Shown here piece after piece: positions 32,082 to 39,379 of a stretch of DNA of 64,000 nt. The translations under genes and the position numbers were made by a program. This stretch comes from Streptomyces sp. Je 1-369 (lineage in GTDB: Bacteria; Actinomycetota; Actinomycetes; Streptomycetales; Streptomycetaceae): the NCBI RefSeq assembly GCF_026810505.1, contig NZ_CP101750.1, forward strand, positions 2,819,254 through 2,883,253. Direction: 5' to 3'. Position 1 is the stretch's first letter, and every line of letters starts with the position of its first letter. The notes beneath the pieces were generated by a model. That model saw only the letters and a list, made by a program, of their open reading frames with translations, was not told the DNA's origin and searched no databases.

Positions 32082-35000
32082 CTACTTCACGCCCACCGCC
32101 CGAATGACCTCCTGCGAAACGACTCCGCCCCGGTCGTCGCCCGCCGAGGCCCGCAAGGACACGGACCGGGCGTCACGGGGCACCGTCACCTCACCTTCCC
32201 AGGCCGCGCCCTTCCCGCCGTCCCGGTCGAGGCGTACGTCCCGCCAGGTCACCCCCTCGTCGTACGAGACGGATAGCTCGCCGCCCCCGATGGCGCCCGT
32301 GTCCGCCGCCCCCTTCACGTACTCGGCGAAGATCCCGACGTCGAGGGTCCGGCCGCCGCGTACCGCTCCCGCGAGGTCCGTGTCCACGTCGAAGCCGAGG
32401 TTGAGCAGCGGCAGGAACGTCTTCTTGTCCGCGGGGGTCTGCTTCGACTTGAAGGTCCACTCGGCGTGGCCCTCCGTCGCGAGCTGCCAGCGCTCAGGGG
32501 TCAGCGTCGTGTCGGTGACGACCTTGTACGTGTGCTCCGCGGGGTCCGCGTCCCACACGTACACGCCGGAGCTCTTGCGCCGGTCGGCACTCACGCCGTC
32601 CACGAAGACCTCGCTGACCTGCGTCATCGAATCCTCGTTCCAGACATCGCCGAAGCCGGTGTGGTCGGGTCCCGAGTCGCCCCAGCCGGGCACGTTGAAC
32701 GCCAGGTCGTTGCCGCTGCGCGTCTGGCCCCAGCCGAGCCCGGTGCCGAGCCAGGGGTGCAGGACCGGCTTGAACCAGTCGAGGCCGGTGCGCTTGCCGC
32801 CCTTGTAGGCGACGAGGCCGCTGCGCTCCTCCAGCGCGCCGGGCCCGGTGGACACCGACTCGTGCCACAGCTGGTCCCGGCCCGTGGAGACGTACTCCGT
32901 GCGCTCCGCCGGGAGGTCGATCCTCTCCTGGAAGCCGAAGCCGATGGGGAAGGTGTCGGTGATGGAGTAGCGGTACTCGCCGCCCGCCGCGGGCTTCACC
33001 GCGTGGAACTCTGCGTCCAGCGTGGCGAGTTCGCGCTTCGTCGGCTCGTACGTGAGGTCACCCTTCGGGACGGCGCCCTCGTGCCCCTCGGAAAGGTCGT
33101 ACACATAGGGGGTGTTGGGGGTGCCGGTGCTCGCGATCCGCTTCCCCGCCTTCGCGGCCGCGATGAGCCGGGCCCCGTCGGCGGCGTCGACCGTGGCGAT
33201 CATCAGCGGCCGTTCACCGTTGTCGTCCGTGCCGAACCAGGCGTTGAGGCGCCCCGGACGGTCGTCCGTCACGAACAGCGCCTTCGCGCCCGCGTCCTGC
33301 GCGGCCTGCCCCAGCCGCGCCGGGGTGACCGCGTCCGTGCGGCGTACGACGACGGCCTTGCCGCGGACGTCCTTGCCCTCGTACGCGCCCGGGGTACCGT
33401 CGCCCGCGTCCACCAGCGCCCACGTCCGCCGCCCCACGGCGATCGTCCCGCCGGGCTGGGCGACGGCCTCGCGCAGGCCCTTGACGTCCACGAGCGGCTT
33501 GCCGAGCCGCCACACGGTGCGGTACTCGAAGCTGCCGTCGGTGACCTTCGCGGTGGGCGCGGCGAAGACGCTGTCGTACTTCACGGGCACCTGGACGGCG
33601 CCCATGAGGTCGGCGCCGCCGGCCTTGCGGTCGTACTCCATGAGCAGCTGCCGGGTCTCGGTGCGCCGGTCCACGTCGGCCTTGATCTCGCGCAGTTTCC
33701 GCCCGTCCAGGGTGATCGCGCGGTCCCGGTCGAGGCGGATCTGCGGGTCGGCGAGGAAGCCGAGGCCGAGGGAGTCCTCGCCGTGGCTGCCGCGTACGTC
33801 GAGGAAGGTCGACAGGGCGTACGTGCCGGGCTTCAGGCGCAGCTTCAGGGTCCCGGATCCGTCGACGGCGGCCGGGAACGGCTCGGTGCGTTCGGCGAGT
33901 TGCTGTACGACGAGATCGGCCGGGGCCGCGGCGCCGTCACGGTCCTTGACGTGGACGGTGAGGGTGTACCGCTCCTCCTCCTTGACCATGCCGAACGCGG
34001 TGCGCGCCACCTCCTTGCCGCCCGGGTCCGCGCTCGCGACGACGGCGCCACTGGTGTTCCCGACGGACGCCTTCGACCCGTCGCCGGTGACGGTGGTCGA
34101 CGCGGTGCCATGGGCGGGGACGGTGAGGGTCGGGTCGGCGAGCGTGACGACGCCGTCGGCGGCGCCCCGCGTGGCGAGGCTCAACTCGATCGCGCTGCTG
34201 GAGTGGTTGCGGTAGGTGAGGGTTCTCTCGACCGGCTTGTTGTCGTCGTAGGGCCAGCCGTAGAAGCCGAGGTCGGCGCTGCCGGTGGCGGTTACGTGGG
34301 CGTCGACGGCGTCGGGCACACTCACCCGTCCCGCCCCCACCTCATAGGCGGGCGCGTCGAGTTGTTTCGAGGTGGACATCAGTGCGTCCTTGAGCTGCGC
34401 GCCGGTCCAGTCGGGGTGCCGCTCGGCGAGGAGGGCGGCGACGCCCGCGACGTGCGGCGTCGCCATCGACGTACCGCTCATCTCGGTATAGAAGCCCTCG
34501 CCCTCGGTGAGCTGGGAGCGGGCGGCGAGGATGTCGACGCCGGGCGCCGACAGGTCGGGCTTCAGCGCGTGGTCACCGGCGCGCGGGCCCTGGCTCGTGA
34601 AGTACGCGGCCTCGTCGGTGGAGTCGACGGCACCGACGGTCAGCGCGGCGTCGGCGGCGCCGGGCGAGCCGATGGAGGAGGGGGCGCCCGTGTTGCCCGC
34701 GGCGATGACGAAGAGGGCGCCGGTCTCCTTGGAGAGGGAGTTCACGGCGGCGGCCATCGGGTCGGTCCCGTCGCTCGCCTCCGACGAGCCGAGGCTCATG
34801 GAGACGACCTTGGCGTCGATGTCCTTCGCCGCCCACTCCATGCCCGCGATGATCTCCGACTCGCTGCCGAAGCCCTCGTCGCTGAGCACCTTGCCGACGG
34901 CGAGGGAGGCGCCGGGTGCGACACCCTTCTCCTTGCCGCCCTCGGAGGCGGCGCCGCTCCCGCCGACGGTGGAGGCGACGTGCGTGCCGTGCCCGTTGCG

Positions 35001-35801
35001 GTCGGCGACCTCCTCCCCCGGGACGAAACTCTTGCTCTCGCCGACGCGCCCCTTCAGGTCCGGGTGCCCGACGTCGACCCCGGTGTCGAGCACGGCGACC
35101 TTGACGCCCTTGCCCGTGAGCCCGGCGTCCCAGGCCTTCGGGGTGCCGATCTGCTCGTTGCTCCGCGCCATGTCGGCCTCGACGCGCCCGTCGAGCCAGA
35201 CCTTGTCGATGCCGGACGACTTGGCGCGTACGGCTTGCCAGAGGGCGGCGGGACGGTCGGCGCTGACGGCGAGGCCTTCTACGCTCCTGAGGGCGCGCAC
35301 CTTTGTGGTCCCGTGGGGCAGTTGGCGGGCGTTCCGTGGCTTCTTGTCTCGGTACGTCACGATGAGGGGCAGCTCGGCGGTGGCCCCGCCCCGGTCCGCG
35401 AGCCCCTGCCGGATCAGCTCGGTCACGTCGAAGAGGCGCTCGTCGAGGACGCCGGAACGCAGGTACGGCCGCGCTTCGTCCGGTACGACGGTGACGTGGC
35501 CGTCGACGACCTGACTGCGCACGGCGCCTCGCGCCCCGCCCGCTCCGGCGGGCCGGTCGACGGTGACGGTCCGCCGACCGCCGGGGAGCGGGGTGACGGT
35601 GACCTTGTGCCCGGTGAGCAGGGTGACGGTGTGGGAGAGCGGGGCCTTTGGCGCGGGCTTGGGAGCGGCTGAGGGCGCGGCTGAGGCGGCGGCTGCGGGC
35701 GCGTCGTCGGCGACGGCGCCCGGCCCGGCGGGAAGCAGGGCGAACGCGAGACCGGCGGCGGCCACGAGCACGGCTCTTCGCCGCGCGGGGGATCTGGTCA
35801 T
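32082..35801 (-). CDS. Large secreted S8 subtilisin-like serine protease
   Basis: 1239 residues from ATG 35801, with GAGAGGC upstream. Signal peptide: RRRAVLVAAAGLAFALLPAGPGAVA. A propeptide follows. The subtilase domain has triad Asp near 240 (VAVLDTGVD), His near 272 (GHGTHVAST) and Ser near 447 (GTSMATPHVAG), with the oxyanion Asn in IAAGNTGAPSS. A PA-like insert is placed after the catalytic domain near 800-870 (KAVVVRRTDAVTPARLG). Long beta-sandwich regions complete the C-terminus. It is an extracellular protease for protein turnover. It is divergent from the VMAP locus across a 330-bp region full of repeats. Confidence 0.94.
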   Translation of the reverse strand: MTRSPARRRAVLVAAAGLAFALLPAGPGAVADDAPAAAASAAPSAAPKPAPKAPLSHTVTLLTGHKVTVTPLPGGRRTVTVDRPAGAGGARGAVRSQVVDGHVTVVPDEARPYLRSGVLDERLFDVTELIRQGLADRGGATAELPLIVTYRDKKPRNARQLPHGTTKVRALRSVEGLAVSADRPAALWQAVRAKSSGIDKVWLDGRVEADMARSNEQIGTPKAWDAGLTGKGVKVAVLDTGVDVGHPDLKGRVGESKSFVPGEEVADRNGHGTHVASTVGGSGAASEGGKEKGVAPGASLAVGKVLSDEGFGSESEIIAGMEWAAKDIDAKVVSMSLGSSEASDGTDPMAAAVNSLSKETGALFVIAAGNTGAPSSIGSPGAADAALTVGAVDSTDEAAYFTSQGPRAGDHALKPDLSAPGVDILAARSQLTEGEGFYTEMSGTSMATPHVAGVAALLAERHPDWTGAQLKDALMSTSKQLDAPAYEVGAGRVSVPDAVDAHVTATGSADLGFYGWPYDDNKPVERTLTYRNHSSSAIELSLATRGAADGVVTLADPTLTVPAHGTASTTVTGDGSKASVGNTSGAVVASADPGGKEVARTAFGMVKEEERYTLTVHVKDRDGAAAPADLVVQQLAERTEPFPAAVDGSGTLKLRLKPGTYALSTFLDVRGSHGEDSLGLGFLADPQIRLDRDRAITLDGRKLREIKADVDRRTETRQLLMEYDRKAGGADLMGAVQVPVKYDSVFAAPTAKVTDGSFEYRTVWRLGKPLVDVKGLREAVAQPGGTIAVGRRTWALVDAGDGTPGAYEGKDVRGKAVVVRRTDAVTPARLGQAAQDAGAKALFVTDDRPGRLNAWFGTDDNGERPLMIATVDAADGARLIAAAKAGKRIASTGTPNTPYVYDLSEGHEGAVPKGDLTYEPTKRELATLDAEFHAVKPAAGGEYRYSITDTFPIGFGFQERIDLPAERTEYVSTGRDQLWHESVSTGPGALEERSGLVAYKGGKRTGLDWFKPVLHPWLGTGLGWGQTRSGNDLAFNVPGWGDSGPDHTGFGDVWNEDSMTQVSEVFVDGVSADRRKSSGVYVWDADPAEHTYKVVTDTTLTPERWQLATEGHAEWTFKSKQTPADKKTFLPLLNLGFDVDTDLAGAVRGGRTLDVGIFAEYVKGAADTGAIGGGELSVSYDEGVTWRDVRLDRDGGKGAAWEGEVTVPRDARSVSLRASAGDDRGGVVSQEVIRAVGVK

Positions 35802-36131
35802 GGGGCTGCCTCTCTTCGTCGGACCCGGGCGGGGGCGGGAGGGGGCGGGAGATGGTGCCCGAGTGCTGCGAAGGGTGGCAGGAGCCTTGTGGTGCGCGGC
35901 AGTTGGCGGAGGTGGCGGGAAGCCGCCAGAGTGACAAACCGCCATGGGTGCCCGTCGCGCCGGGGTCCGTACTGTCCGGGGTGCTGTCCGGCGTACTGTC
36001 CGGCGTGCTGTTGGCGTGCTGTCGGCATCACGAAGGCACTGACAGCCGCACACGCCGTCCGCGAGAATACGGAGGCCGGGTCCCGGGCGACCGGTCCACG
36101 GCGACCGCACGGGCGCAACGGGGGTAGGACC
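35802..36131. other. 330-bp divergent intergenic region, subtilase / VMAP locus
   Basis: No gene of known type is seen here. It holds the subtilase promoter side, a 12-bp repeat array in the middle (35970-36027), and the promoter side of the VMAP locus, ending in a strong GGGGGTAGGA ribosome site at about 36120-36129. Confidence 0.6.
35970..36027. repeat. 12/11-bp tandem repeat in the divergent promoter region
   Basis: Three 12-bp units alternate GTACTGTCCGGC and GTGCTGTCCGGC (35970-36005). Two 11-bp units of GTGCTGTYGGC follow (36006-36027). Each unit carries CTGTCCGG or a close form. Confidence 0.85.
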
Positions 36132-36227
36132 ATGGGGAGTTCGACGCGTGCCGCGATCAGGCAGGCACGTACACCATCCCGCACACCAGCACGTACACCA
36201 ACCCGCACGCCATTCCGTACGCCATGA
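36132..36227 (+). CDS. Leader ORF: 31-residue RTP-repeat peptide coupled to the VMAP gene
   Basis: ATG 36132 has a strong upstream GGGGGTAGGA. The peptide starts MGSSTRAAIRQA and then runs as RTPS, RTPA, RTPT, RTPF, RTP, encoded by five 12-bp units. Its TGA overlaps the ATG of the VMAP-like gene (ATGA). The VMAP gene itself has no clear ribosome site, so its translation probably depends on reading this leader. It could be a regulatory leader or a cationic peptide. It is too short for homology judgement, so the coding claim rests on ribosome site, overlap and periodicity. Confidence 0.5.
   Translation: MGSSTRAAIRQARTPSRTPARTPTRTPFRTP
36168..36227. repeat. 12-bp tandem repeat at the VMAP gene start
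   Basis: Five units of CGYACRCCANNN start at 36168, 36180, 36192, 36204 and 36216. The last unit contains the overlapping stop and start codons. Confidence 0.85.
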
Positions 36228-38125
36228 AGAACACCTCCTGGCACGCCCGCATCGACTGCGGCGGCGAGGTCGGCGCGGGCTTCCTCGTCTCGGCGCGGCA
36301 CGTCCTCACCTGCGCGCACGTCGTCAAGGACAACCCGAGCCACCCCGTCACCGTCACCTTCCCGCACCACAGGGAGCTCACGCCCGTGTGCGCCACGGTC
36401 ACCGGCCACGGCGGCTGGCAGGGCCGCCACGACGACCCCGGCGACCTCGCCGTGCTGGAACTGGAGCGTTCGGTGCCGGTCGCCCCCGCCGAGTTCGCGG
36501 CGCCCGACGACGCGTACGGCGAGCCGCGCCCGCGCCTCATCGTGTACGGCTTCCCGCTCGGGTACGACGAGGGCACGATCGCCGAATACCGGGTCACGGC
36601 CGCCCAGTTGATCGCGGGCGAGTGGATCCAGCTGGAGGCGTGGAGCGCCCACGGCCAGCGGCTCGCGCCGGGGTTCAGCGGTGCGGCGGTGGCCCTCGCC
36701 GACACCGGCCGCGTCGTCGGCATGCTGTCCGCGGCGGACGGTACGCCCGACATCCTCAGCGGCCGAATGCTCCCCACGTCCGTCATGTCCCGCTACTGGC
36801 CCCGCCTCGCCGGACTGGTCCGCACGCCCTCGCACGAGCCGAGTACCGCGGAACGACTGCGCGAAGTCGTCGGGAAGGCCGCCGACACCGAGTTCGCCCG
36901 CAATCCGGAACGCCTGTACCTGGACGCGGCGGGACCGTTCGGACCGCCGGTGCCGGAGGGCGGCTTCGACTCCCTGTGGGCCGCGGCCTGGTATCTGCTG
37001 TGGGAGGTCGGGGAACCGGAGGCCGCGACCCGCTTCGCCGACCGGCTGACCGCCCTGCTCGACACCCGGCTACGCCCCGGGGCGGACCCCGCCCGCGCGG
37101 CACCCGGCCACGCGCCTCACCGCACGGTGCCCGCCCCCGCCAGGCCGGAGCCTTCCGCCGCGGGCCCGGCCTGGGCGCCGATCCTCATCGAGATAGAGCA
37201 CAGCGGCGGCGACGCCGACCAGGTCCTCGTCACGGTCTCCGCCCACCGCGAGGGCCGCCGCCACCCCGTCGACTCGCGCACCCTGCACAGGAGCGAGGTG
37301 CGGACCCACGTCCAGGAGCACATCGAGGAGGCGTTCTGGCACCTCCCGCCGGGCGCCGACGAGTTGATCGCCTTCGTACTGCCCCGCGAGTGGCTCAACG
37401 AGCCGGTCGCGAACTGGCAGCGCAGCGCCGACGATCCGACGCCGCTCGGCTGCTCGTACCCCCTCGTCGTGACCGAACGCACCCGCCGCACCGGCGGCCT
37501 GCGCCACCAGCTCGCCCGCAAGTGGGAACGGCTCGGCGGCAGGACGTCGGCGACCCTGCACCGCGTCGAGTGCGGCACCAGCGAGAAGCCGAACAGGCTC
37601 CGCTTCCTGCTCCGCCGCGACGAGGCGGACCTGGCGGGCTTCGCCGCGGCCCCGACCGCACCCCGCGTCCGGCCCCACTTCGAGGCCTCCCTGAACGCGC
37701 CCGCGCCCATCCTCGTGTGGCCGCGCACCGGCTGCGAGCACGGCGACCACGACGAGGCACAGGCCTGCGCCGGTACGGACTTCCTGGACCGGCTCGCCGC
37801 GTACCTGGACGGCCTGCCGCCCGCCGAACTGCCCCGCCACGTCCTCGCGCTGCGCGAGAGCGCCGAGGCGTCCGACGCGCCCGAGCGGCACTGGGCCAGG
37901 GACGTCCAGCTCCTGTGGGACGACCCGCGCTGCTTCCCCGACGCGACCGCGGCCCCGCGGCTCTCCCCGGTCACCCTTGCCCCCTCTGCCCTCTCTGACC
38001 CCTCTGCCTCCTCTGCCTCCTCTGCCTCTACGGGCTCCCCCTGCCTCCCCCGCCCCCTCCGCCTCCCTCTCCTCTCTCATCGCCCCCGCCCCTCCTGTCA
38101 CCCAGCACTCCCCGTCATCCGCTGA
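36224..38125 (+). CDS. Trypsin-like peptidase fused to a VMAP-C-like region
   Basis: 633 residues from ATG 36224. The N-terminal chymotrypsin-fold protease has a readable triad: His32 (LTCAHVV), Asp74 (DPGDLAVLEL) and Ser152 (PGFSGAAV). The region from about 280 to 590 has the shape of VMAP C-terminal domains (ILIEIEHSGGDADQVLVTVSAHREG; ADELIAFVLPREWLNEPVANWQ; HFEASLNAPAPILVWPR; DVQLLWDDPRCFPD). There is no signal peptide, so it works in the cytoplasm. In the vWA-MoxR-VMAP systems of the Aravind group, the VMAP partner bears the effector, here a protease. The last 45 residues are low complexity from a pyrimidine tract. The MoxR gene follows after 27 bp. Confidence 0.85.
   Translation: MKNTSWHARIDCGGEVGAGFLVSARHVLTCAHVVKDNPSHPVTVTFPHHRELTPVCATVTGHGGWQGRHDDPGDLAVLELERSVPVAPAEFAAPDDAYGEPRPRLIVYGFPLGYDEGTIAEYRVTAAQLIAGEWIQLEAWSAHGQRLAPGFSGAAVALADTGRVVGMLSAADGTPDILSGRMLPTSVMSRYWPRLAGLVRTPSHEPSTAERLREVVGKAADTEFARNPERLYLDAAGPFGPPVPEGGFDSLWAAAWYLLWEVGEPEAATRFADRLTALLDTRLRPGADPARAAPGHAPHRTVPAPARPEPSAAGPAWAPILIEIEHSGGDADQVLVTVSAHREGRRHPVDSRTLHRSEVRTHVQEHIEEAFWHLPPGADELIAFVLPREWLNEPVANWQRSADDPTPLGCSYPLVVTERTRRTGGLRHQLARKWERLGGRTSATLHRVECGTSEKPNRLRFLLRRDEADLAGFAAAPTAPRVRPHFEASLNAPAPILVWPRTGCEHGDHDEAQACAGTDFLDRLAAYLDGLPPAELPRHVLALRESAEASDAPERHWARDVQLLWDDPRCFPDATAAPRLSPVTLAPSALSDPSASSASSASTGSPCLPRPLRLPLLSHRPRPSCHPALPVIR
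37965..38110 (+). repeat. Polypyrimidine tract encoding the VMAP protein tail
   Basis: About 145 bases of nearly pure C/T on the plus strand, with CCTCTG words repeated at 37980-38035. It codes for a Ser/Pro/Leu tail after the conserved domain, so the true C-terminus may be shorter. Confidence 0.75.
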
Positions 38126-38152
38126 GCGCACGCACCCCACCGGAGAACCCAC

Positions 38153-39379
38153 ATGAGCCAGTGGCCCGTCTACACCGGCAGGACAGCGCCTCACGACGGC
38201 ATCACGGACCTGCCGCCGCCCCCGCCCTGGCGTGCCTTCGACGGTGGCCCCGCCCTGGAGACCCCCGTCGACGACGGGGCCACCACCAGCCCCGACCGCG
38301 CCCACCGGGCCCGCACCTACCGCGCCACGGACGAGGCGGTGCAACTCGTCAACGCGGCGCTCTACTTGCGGCGCCCGCTGCTGATCACGGGCCCGCCCGG
38401 CAGCGGCAAGTCGAGCCTGGCGTACGCCGTCGCCCGCGAGCTGCGGCTCGGTCCGGTACTGCGCTGGAACATCACGAGCCGCAGCACGCTGCACGACGCG
38501 CTCTACCAGTACGACCCGCTGTCGCGGCTGTACGCGGCGGGGCGGGCCGCGCGGGACGAGATCGTCCGGCCCCGCACGCGCGCGCAGGGTGCGTCGCACG
38601 CGCCGGGCACACCGGTCGCCTCACGCGCACCCCACGGCCCAAAGGCCCCGCAGTCCCCGCCGCCCACACAGTCCCAGCACCCCCCGTACCTCCCGCACCT
38701 CCCGCAGCCCTCCCAGCCCTCCCAGCCCTCCCAGCCCTCACACGAGACCACCACCCCCGACGAAACCGCCGCCCCCGTGGACCGCGCAGGCGTGGCCGAC
38801 CACCTGCGGCTCGGCCCCCTGGGCACCGCCCTCCTGCCCTACGCCCGCCCCCGCGCCCTCCTCATCGACGAGATCGACAAGAGCGACCTCGACCTCCCCA
38901 ACGATCTCCTGAACGTCCTGGAGGAGGGCCAGTACGAGATCCCGGAGCTGCTGCGGGTCGCCAAGCGCACCCCGCGCGCGACCCTCCTGACCGACGGCAC
39001 CGACACTCCGGTCACCGTCGAGAAGGGCCGCGTCCGCTGCCGCGCCTTCCCCTTCGTCGTCCTCACCAGCAACGGAGAACGCGAGTTCCCGCCCGCGTTC
39101 CTGCGCCGCTGCGTCACCCTGCGGCTGCGCCAGCCCCGCGACGAACACCTGGAAGAGATCGTCCGCGCCCACCTCGGCGAGCCGGACGCCTACGCCCGCG
39201 GCCTCATCACCCGCTTCCTCGAACGCGGCGCGGGCGGCGAACTCGCCACGGACCAGCTCCTCAACGCCATCTACCTGACCGGCGCCGCGGGCCTCGACGG
39301 CGACTCGCGGGACGAACTGGCGCAGCAGCTGATGCCCTACCTGTCGACGGCCACCGACACCGGCCGCAATGCCTTCTGA
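38153..39379 (+). CDS. MoxR-type AAA+ ATPase of the VMAP locus
   Basis: 408 residues from ATG 38153, with GGAGAA upstream. Walker A is GPPGSGKSS (80-88), Walker B LLIDEIDKSD (236-245), sensor 1 FVVLTSNGER, and the arginine-finger region FLRRCVTLRLRQP. A 70-residue low-complexity linker (about 140-212, rich in Pro, Gln, Ser, with four PSQ repeats) is inserted between Walker A and B, which is unusual. MoxR ATPases remodel partner proteins, usually with a vWA protein. It overlaps the next gene by 11 bases, so the two are translationally coupled. Confidence 0.93.
   Translation: MSQWPVYTGRTAPHDGITDLPPPPPWRAFDGGPALETPVDDGATTSPDRAHRARTYRATDEAVQLVNAALYLRRPLLITGPPGSGKSSLAYAVARELRLGPVLRWNITSRSTLHDALYQYDPLSRLYAAGRAARDEIVRPRTRAQGASHAPGTPVASRAPHGPKAPQSPPPTQSQHPPYLPHLPQPSQPSQPSQPSHETTTPDETAAPVDRAGVADHLRLGPLGTALLPYARPRALLIDEIDKSDLDLPNDLLNVLEEGQYEIPELLRVAKRTPRATLLTDGTDTPVTVEKGRVRCRAFPFVVLTSNGEREFPPAFLRRCVTLRLRQPRDEHLEEIVRAHLGEPDAYARGLITRFLERGAGGELATDQLLNAIYLTGAAGLDGDSRDELAQQLMPYLSTATDTGRNAF
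38708..38745 (+). repeat. 9-bp tandem repeat inside the MoxR gene
   Basis: About four units of CCCTCCCAG code for PSQ repeats in the linker between Walker A and Walker B. The unit keeps the reading frame. Confidence 0.8.

Noticed and set aside
32466..35672. A 1068-codon plus-strand frame over the subtilase
   Set aside because: It is antisense to an intact subtilase with all catalytic motifs and shows no domain of its own.
36168..36227. CRISPR-like array
   Set aside because: Units are 12 bp and contiguous, with no spacers and no cas genes; it is a simple tandem repeat.
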